Of a stretch of 40,954 nt of DNA, positions 35,664 through 40,954 are shown piece after piece (positions within the stretch are counted from its first letter, which is position 1; each line of letters starts with the position of its first letter). The notes under the pieces are model-generated. The model ran no database searches. It was not told where the DNA came from and worked only from the letters and a program-made list of their open reading frames with translations. Source of the DNA: Thraustochytrium sp. TN22 (Eukaryota; Sar; Bigyra; Thraustochytrida; Thraustochytriidae); the NCBI GenBank assembly GCA_013306675.1, contig JABLUY010000292.1, positions 1 through 40,954 on the forward strand. Reading direction: 5' to 3'. The translations under genes were made by a program, and so were the position numbers.

Positions 35664-37424
35664 ATGCGGCGCGAGCGGCGCAGGCGCGAGCGCGAGGGCG
35701 CCTACACGGCCATCCGCGAGCGCGTGCAGGACGCGGAACACAAGGCCGAGACCGCACATATGCGGGCCCACAAGCGCGGCCGGCTCCCGGAGCTGCAGCT
35801 GGACATGCTCCGGCAGCCCGGCGTGGGCTGCGCCTCGCCTGAGTTCGCGACGCGCCTGGCCCCGCAGATCAACGCGCGCGGACCGCACAAATTCGTACCG
35901 CTACACCTGGCGGTCCTGCAGCAGACGAGCGACGTGCTAGCGCAGCTCCTCGCACAGGCCGAGTGCAACGTGGACGCTCAGGATGCCGCGGGGTACACTG
36001 CGCTGCACCACGCGCTCAGTCTAGGCGCCTCTGGGCTGGAACTGGCGCGCAAGCTGATCAAAGCAGGCGCGGATCTGACGGTTCGCAATCGCGAAGGCCA
36101 GAACGCGGTGCAGGTGGCTCTCACGCTCGGTCTGTACCAAGAGGTGGCGCAATTCTTGGAGGGCTTCTCGGTGTGGGACCTCGCGTGCGTGTTCGCGCGG
36201 CGTTTCTTCAAAGACTACGCCTCGGGCGACCCCAACTGCCATCACTACAAGAATCTCGCGTATGAGCACGCAATCTTGCTCACGTACGTGGTGGTGATGC
36301 AACCCGGCGCGCTGCGCGGCGGTTTGGAGCTGCGGTGCCGCGTGCGGCGCGCGCTCGGCAAGGAGCGCACCATGAACAACCTCGAGCGCTTTTTTCATGA
36401 CGTGCTGGGCAACTGCCCGTACGATTCGAGCAAGAACAACCGGTTCGCGCTGCGCACGCCGCTGCGCAAGAAGCACAAGGACTTGCCCATCAAGAAGCAG
36501 CTGCAGCAGGCACGCAAGGACATGGAGGCGCGCGAGGCGCTCCGACGCGGCGCCTCGCTCAAAGACGTGAACGGCGCGGGCGCGCCGGCCGCCGCGGCCG
36601 AGAACGATGAGGAGGACGAGCGCGATGAGATTGATCTCGTGCCGTTTGGGCTCTTCGTCGAGTTCAAGCGCCCCACGGTACGCCGCTGGATGGACAAAGC
36701 GCTCAAGTGGCAGTTCCACCGCTTCAGCGACCGCATCGCCCGCTACGCGTACCAGGGTCGTGCCACCTCGGCTGACGTGGACCGTTTGCTGTGCGCTGGC
36801 CGCGACGCCTTCGCAGCGTGGCGCGACGCCAATCGCAAGGTGCTCCTTGAGGACGAGGAGCGTCGGTTGCGCGAGGTGGCGGACGCCGTTCGACTGCGCA
36901 AGATGCGTCAGGAGCGCGCCGCCAAGCTGGAGCAGCAGCGCATCGAAGAGGAACGAATCCAGCGCGAGCGCGCCAAGAAGGGCCTCGACAAGATCGATCC
37001 GGACGCCAAGGTCGTGCTCAGCGACGGCGAGGTCGTCTTCAGCGTCGACGAGGGCGAGGTCGTCAAGTACACGATCCAGCTCGGCACGCGGCCCATCGCA
37101 CCGGTCATGGTGCGCTTGAGCGTGCGTTTCGCCCCGGACGTCGTCAAAGACGGCGAGAGGGTCGACGCAAAGGATACCAAATTCACCATCCGCCCCACGC
37201 TCATCACTTTCACGCCCAAGAACTGGGACGAGGCGCGCGAGGTGGAGCTGCAGCCCAAGGATGATGACGCCCTGGTCCGCATGAAGCGCCAGGTGGCGCA
37301 GGGTCCGCCCGGCCTGTGCAACCACATGATTGTCCATGAGATCCCCAGCACGACGGATTGGTCGTACAAGCATCCTGACCTCCAGTGGACACCTTCGCAG
37401 GATGTGGTCTTAGCGGTTAGGTAA
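35664..37424 (+). CDS. Ankyrin-repeat protein with a Calx-beta-like domain
   Basis: 586 residues from the first in-frame ATG (gaggccATGC). The frame is open further upstream, so the true N-terminus may differ. Seen: a basic helical start (RRERRRREREGAYTAIRERV); two to three ankyrin repeats (about 75-166, KFVPLHLAVLQQTSDVLAQLL and GYTALHHALSLGASGLELARKLIKAGADLTVRNREGQNAVQVAL). A middle region has several conserved-looking aromatic/basic patches (for example RWMDKALKWQFHRFSDRIARYAY). A Glu/Arg coiled coil follows (about 375-435). A beta-rich module (about 446-535: VVFSVDEGEVVKYTIQLGTRP then LITFTPKNWDEAREVELQPKDD) has the pattern of Calx-beta-like repeats. Calx-beta domains bind calcium in exchangers and extracellular proteins, but here there is no signal peptide or membrane segment. 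The function is not known. Its stop is 33 bp from that of the convergent carboxypeptidase gene. Confidence 0.8.
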   Translation: MRRERRRREREGAYTAIRERVQDAEHKAETAHMRAHKRGRLPELQLDMLRQPGVGCASPEFATRLAPQINARGPHKFVPLHLAVLQQTSDVLAQLLAQAECNVDAQDAAGYTALHHALSLGASGLELARKLIKAGADLTVRNREGQNAVQVALTLGLYQEVAQFLEGFSVWDLACVFARRFFKDYASGDPNCHHYKNLAYEHAILLTYVVVMQPGALRGGLELRCRVRRALGKERTMNNLERFFHDVLGNCPYDSSKNNRFALRTPLRKKHKDLPIKKQLQQARKDMEAREALRRGASLKDVNGAGAPAAAAENDEEDERDEIDLVPFGLFVEFKRPTVRRWMDKALKWQFHRFSDRIARYAYQGRATSADVDRLLCAGRDAFAAWRDANRKVLLEDEERRLREVADAVRLRKMRQERAAKLEQQRIEEERIQRERAKKGLDKIDPDAKVVLSDGEVVFSVDEGEVVKYTIQLGTRPIAPVMVRLSVRFAPDVVKDGERVDAKDTKFTIRPTLITFTPKNWDEAREVELQPKDDDALVRMKRQVAQGPPGLCNHMIVHEIPSTTDWSYKHPDLQWTPSQDVVLAVR

Positions 37425-37457
37425 AGCGATGAATAGTAAGTGTACACAGCGAAGACG

Positions 37458-38044
37458 CTATTCCTCACAAGCTGCAGCGACGGACTTTGCGAGGCGAGAG
37501 GCTTGCTCCTGTTCATCAAGAACGGGCAAAAGGTCCAACAGAGCGTCGCCAAAAGCGGCGCCCATGCCCAAAAAGTGCTGCTGGCCAAGGTGCACGCCTG
37601 CGAGCGGGCCCTCGTCCACGCCACCCAGCGACGCTTCCAGAGTGTAGCTCAGGGTGCGCCCGCGCGACTCCTTGTGGATGCGCACGCGACCTGTGGAGTC
37701 CTTGGCGCGCTGCACCGAGAACTTGCAGTCCCGGAGGGCGAAGACGGCGCACGCCTCAGCCAGGAGCTCGGGCAATTTACGAATCGGGGCCGGCGCGTTG
37801 CGCGACTGGTCGCCCGGGCGCCTGCGCACGATGACGCCATTCGAGGCGGCTACGTGTGTGGGACCGACCGCCGCATCCCCGCGTGCGGCATCGGCCTCTG
37901 CGATCGTCCGCTCGTGTGGCGCGGGCTCTGGCTTGCTCGCTTCAGCGCAGTCCAGCGAGTCCGACTCGTTTCCGTCTGCGTCTCCGTCGGTGTCGCAGTC
38001 GCCGTCGTTCGGAGCGCTGGACGGCTTCTTCTTTCGTGGAAGGT

Positions 38045-38079
<35 letters not shown>

Positions 38080-38127
38080 TCATCGTCGTCATCGTCGTCG
38101 TCGTCATTGGGATCACCATCGTCATCG

Positions 38128-38164
<37 letters not shown>

Positions 38165-39827
38165 CGCCCTTCCCATCGTCGCCATCCACATCATTCTTGC
38201 CCTTGCCAATTTCGGCGGTTTCAACAGCGGCCGCGACAGCGTCCTTGGCATCGGCATTGGCGGAAGGTTCGGAGTTGGCGACCGGAGCAAGAACGTCAAA
38301 AAAATCGGCCATGGCGTCGGCGACCTCGGCACGGATGGGCTCGTCCGGGCGCGCTGGCTCGGGGGCGGCCTGGATCACGGCAGGGGAATCGGCAGGCGAG
38401 GGCGCCGCGAGACGGTGGTGCTTGCGGCGGCGCGCGGAAATGCAGCCGTAGAGGAAGATGTTGTGGCGGCGCGAGTGGCCGTGAAAGTCGCAAAAGAGCA
38501 CGACCTTGCGCTCACGCGCAAAGTCGGCGATGAGCGCCTTGAAGGAGGCGATGCAGGGGTGGTCGCGCGGAGAGGGCGAGGAGTAGACGCGATTGAGATC
38601 GACACCGGCGAGCGAGCAACGCGAGTTGCCGACAATGACGCCGTCCGGGTTGAGCATGGGTACAACCTTGAAGACAAAGTGATCGCGCAGAAGCTTGGCG
38701 TCGAGGGAGGGCCCGGTGATGAAGTCGAGAAAGCCGTGCATGACCCAGCTCGCACAAGTCTCGGCCGGGTGCACGCGTGCGGAGAGGACAATGCCTCGGC
38801 GGCGGCGCAGCTGCTCCGGCGAGTCGGTTGGCGAGGTGATGGTGAGGACGTCGCAGCGGTTGTTCGCCAGGGTCCTGCAAAGCAGCGCGCGCGAGAAGCG
38901 GTCGCGGCGCGCGGCGTCGGACTGCAGGCGCCAGAGAAAGCGCTGCAAGTCTGTATAGCGGTACGGGTAGCAGGGCGCCATGAAGTACGGGTCGGTGGGC
39001 GAGCAGCCCTCTTCGGCGCAAAACGAGAAGCAGAGGCCCGTGGACTGATCCTTGACCGGGCCATAGTAGACCTCGGAGCCGACGCGCAACCAGCGCCCGG
39101 TGCGTGCGGCGTACATGAGCGGGCGACACCCGCCGAGGCGGCCGAAGAGCGACTCGCTCTTGGTAAAGTTGAAGAGGCGGAAGCGATACTCGGTGTCTGG
39201 GCGCAGGTTGCGCACGCTAAAGTAGAACCACTGCGCGTGCGGCTTCTCGCAACGCGGGTCGAGCTGCAAGAACAAGTCGTAGTGCGTCGGGCCGCAGCGC
39301 ACGACGCGCGCCAGGTTGCCGCTCTCGAAGCGGGACTCGAAGAGCAGGCAGCTGGCTGGCAGCGCGCGCACGCGCGCGCCTGCCGTGTCGCGGCGCTCGT
39401 AGACGGTCTCGGGCGAGGTCCAGGGCGGCGTGCCCCAGGCGTCGGACGAGCCGCACTCGGTCTTGGTGTCCAGCAGAGGCGCAGGCTCCTGGTCCTCCGC
39501 CTCGCTTTTGTGCAGCGGCAGCGGCACGCTCAGGTACGTGTCGCCTAGGAATCCGCAGCCCAGCGCGCCTGGCGCTCTCGAGGGCGCCCTGGCCGGCACG
39601 TCGCCTTGGTTCGTGGCCTGTTTGGCGCCATCCGCCCCGCGCGCCAGGTCACCGTCGTCCACGTCCCAATTGTCTTCGTCGTGGTCGTCCGCGTCCGCGT
39701 CCGCGTCCTCGTCGTCCCTGGCCGCGGCCTGGGGCTCGTGCGCCTCGGCGTGCCAGGCGCGCAGCACGGCGTCTCGCGCCTGCCGCTCCAGCGCGGCGTC
39801 GGCGCGGCGCGCGGTCTCCTCGGCCAT
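37458..39827 (-). CDS. Cytosolic carboxypeptidase (CCP/AGBL, M14 family)
   Basis: 789 residues. The N-terminal CCP domain (about 155-300) is recognisable in LFESRFESGNLARVV, PHAQWFYFSVRNL and RFRLFNFTKSESLF, followed by YTDLQRFLWRL. The M14 catalytic centre is present: HPAE (His353, Glu356), NPDGVIVGNSRCSLAGVDLNR, DFHGHS (His449) as third zinc ligand, and catalytic Glu731 in SYTLEASLGG. CCP enzymes remove glutamates from tubulin tails and other proteins, tuning axonemal and cytoplasmic microtubules. Odd point: between His449 and Glu731 lies a long insert including an almost pure Asp tract (about 550-597). The order of catalytic residues is intact, so activity is plausible. Which CCP subtype (CCP1-6) it matches cannot be settled by eye. 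ATG in gccATGG. Confidence 0.94.
38038..38180 (-). repeat. GTC/ATC trinucleotide tract encoding poly-Asp
   Basis: The plus strand reads as runs of cgtcgtcatcgt, so the coding strand gives GAC/GAT codons: about 40 Asp residues with a few Gly, Asn and Pro breaks. GAC and GAT are mixed, so the array is less uniform than the CAG tract in the IQ gene. Confidence 0.9.
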
Positions 39828-39907
39828 GGCCGCCCGCGCGCAGCGCAGGACTCCACGTGGCGGGCCGCGGGCTCGGGCGCCGCGCCGCGCCGCCGGCGCC
39901 GCCGCCG
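39828..39907. promoter_or_regulatory. Compact bidirectional promoter, carboxypeptidase / TRAPPC6
   Basis: Only 80 bp separate the divergent start codons (39827 minus and 39908 plus). Unless transcription starts inside a neighbour, both genes must share this very GC-rich segment. No TATA-like element is visible. Confidence 0.5.
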
Positions 39908-40519
39908 ATGGTCTGGGTTGGGGGTTTGAACGCGCCTCGACGCCATGTTCATGGGCCCGGGCGTGGCCGGCGCGGCGGCGCAGCTGTTCGCAACAGCTGC
40001 AGCAGCAGAACCTCGTTGGGCGCGTGGCGCGGCGCGCAGGACGGGCCGCGCGAGGAGGCGTCGGCGCTGGCGTACAAGCTGCTCTCGTACGAGATGGTGC
40101 GCCTGTGCGACGAGCAGGGCGACCTGGGCAAGCTGGAGCGCCTGGGCTTTGACATCGGGCACCGATTCGTGGAGCGGTTCACGCGCAACCATACCAAGTT
40201 CGCCAACACGCTCGAGGTGGTCAAGTTCCTGTGCAAGGATCTTTGGGCCGCCATGTTCGGCAAGCAGGTGGATAAGCTGCAGACGAACCACAAGGGCGTC
40301 TTCGTGCTGCACGACAACACCTTTATGTGGGTGCTCAACATGGACATTGACTATCGCGACGAGCGCAGCCTCGAGGAGTCGAAAAAGTACCTCATCGTGC
40401 CGTGCGGGCTGATTCGCGGCGCACTCTCCAACCTCGGCATTAAGGCCACGGTCCGCGCAGAGTTCGCCATGCTGCCCACTTGCTACTTTAACATCCAGAT
40501 CAACGAGGAGTTTATCTGA
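39908..40519 (+). CDS. TRAPPC6: TRAPPC6 / Trs33, TRAPP tethering-complex subunit
   Basis: 203 residues from the first in-frame ATG. The core from about residue 50 matches TRAPPC6A/B (human 6B, 158 residues): LLSYEMVRL, KLERLGFDIGHRFVERFT, ANTLEVVKFLCKDLWAAMFGKQVDKLQTNHKGVFVLHDN, KYLIVPCGLIRGALSNLGIKATVRAEFAMLPTCYFNIQI. TRAPP complexes tether ER- and Golgi-derived vesicles and act as exchange factors for Ypt1/Rab1-type GTPases; Trs33 pairs with Bet3. The N-terminal ~45 residues are Gly/Arg-rich and unlike the family. An ATG in another frame at 39944 opens MFMGPGVAGAAAQLF, so an unseen splice or a different start could replace this N-terminus. The core identity is secure; the start is not. Confidence 0.93.
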   Translation: MVWVGGLNAPRRHVHGPGRGRRGGAAVRNSCSSRTSLGAWRGAQDGPREEASALAYKLLSYEMVRLCDEQGDLGKLERLGFDIGHRFVERFTRNHTKFANTLEVVKFLCKDLWAAMFGKQVDKLQTNHKGVFVLHDNTFMWVLNMDIDYRDERSLEESKKYLIVPCGLIRGALSNLGIKATVRAEFAMLPTCYFNIQINEEFI

Positions 40520-40954
40520 AGATCGGAGATGGGGGAATACCCACTTGCTTGAGTTAGTGGCGCAGCTGAGAACATGTGGTCGCACACATTTCAAAACAAC
40601 AGCGTGCGCCTGCTCGAGCGGTGCGTGACACGTATGGTCGCACAAGGTCGCACATTGAGCAGTACTTGGAAAGACTCACCGTCAATCCTGACAAGCTCTC
40701 TCCGTTTCGTAAATCTCATCGCGCTGAGCAGGTTCTCCTTGCTGATGCTGCAAATGAATCATTGTCTTCTCTTGTTTGCGCTCGTTTGGCTCATTGCTCT
40801 TGCAGTGTTCACAGGATGAAATCTCTTCTCATTCCCAGCGAGCATGAAATGCTTGTCTGTATGCTTTGATCGTTTGCTTGCTGCTCAAGGCTTGTTCAAT
40901 TAACACCGAGTCAGTGGTATTCGTAGTAGGCGTTTGTGTGGACCTTTTGGAGTC
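40520..40954. other. Window end without a recognisable gene
   Basis: 435 bp after the TRAPPC6 stop, visibly less GC-rich than the genes. A short open frame at 40574-40819 shows no domain. It probably contains the TRAPPC6 3' end and unknown intergenic sequence. Confidence 0.5.

Noticed and set aside
37440-39548. 702-codon plus-strand frame opposite the carboxypeptidase.
   Set aside because: Antisense shadow; the minus strand holds intact M14 catalytic motifs.
1-40954. CRISPR array, phage or bacterial defence system.
   Set aside because: The repeats are uninterrupted tandem minisatellites without unique spacers, and all recognised genes are eukaryotic.

Overview
The window is nuclear DNA of a GC-rich, intron-poor, very probably flagellated unicellular eukaryote. 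Evidence: no operon structure and no bacterial gene families; a complete set of eukaryote-only proteins (Ran, PHF5A/Rds3, NAA10, TRAPPC6/Trs33, CEP104, formin, Hippo-type kinase with SARAH domain, cytosolic carboxypeptidase); ATG starts mostly in a ccATGG context; and one clear GT-AG spliceosomal intron (in NAA10). Multidomain mixtures such as IQ + p25-alpha + B-box + WW and PH + ankyrin + WW + FH2 suggest a stramenopile-like protist (for example a thraustochytrid relative). That placement is inference from domain style, not from a search.

Layout. 1-3.3 kb: no recognisable gene, short tandem repeats. 3.3-9.5 kb: PHF5A (-), Ran GTPase (+), an unrecognised coiled-coil protein (+), NAA10 (+, one intron). 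9.6-14.6 kb: a giant IQ/p25-alpha/B-box/WW protein (-) carrying a pure 27-unit CAG tract. 15.3-16.7 kb: a nuclear protein ending in a CHCT (DUF4208) domain (+), followed by a near-perfect palindrome. 16.9-20.3 kb: a gene-poor island with a 168-bp tandem repeat. 20.3-22.0 kb: a CRAL-TRIO/Sec14 protein with N-terminal membrane segments (-). 23.1-24.0 kb: a histidine phosphatase (+). 24.0-29.1 kb: a formin with PH-like, ankyrin and WW domains (-). 29.6-32.7 kb: CEP104 (-). 33.3-34.7 kb: MST/Hippo-like kinase (-). 35.7-37.4 kb: ankyrin + Calx-beta-like protein (+). 37.5-39.8 kb: cytosolic carboxypeptidase (-). 39.9-40.5 kb: TRAPPC6 (+). The last 0.4 kb holds nothing I recognise.

Several neighbours are packed tail to tail (33, 62 and 116 bp apart), and one head-to-head pair has only 80 bp between start codons. 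Gene order is not an operon, but the window is rich in microtubule/cilium and actin factors: CEP104 (ciliary tip), the carboxypeptidase (tubulin tail trimming), the p25-alpha/IQ protein (probable microtubule/calmodulin binder), the formin (actin) and Ran (nuclear transport, spindle and ciliary import). The rest are housekeeping genes for splicing, N-terminal acetylation and vesicle tethering. I found no convincing new multi-gene system. The most novel items are unusual single proteins: a PHF5A with two zinc-ligand Cys-to-His changes, the p25-alpha/IQ/B-box/WW protein, a formin with no obvious proline-rich FH1, and a carboxypeptidase whose catalytic domain is split by a long Asp-rich insert.
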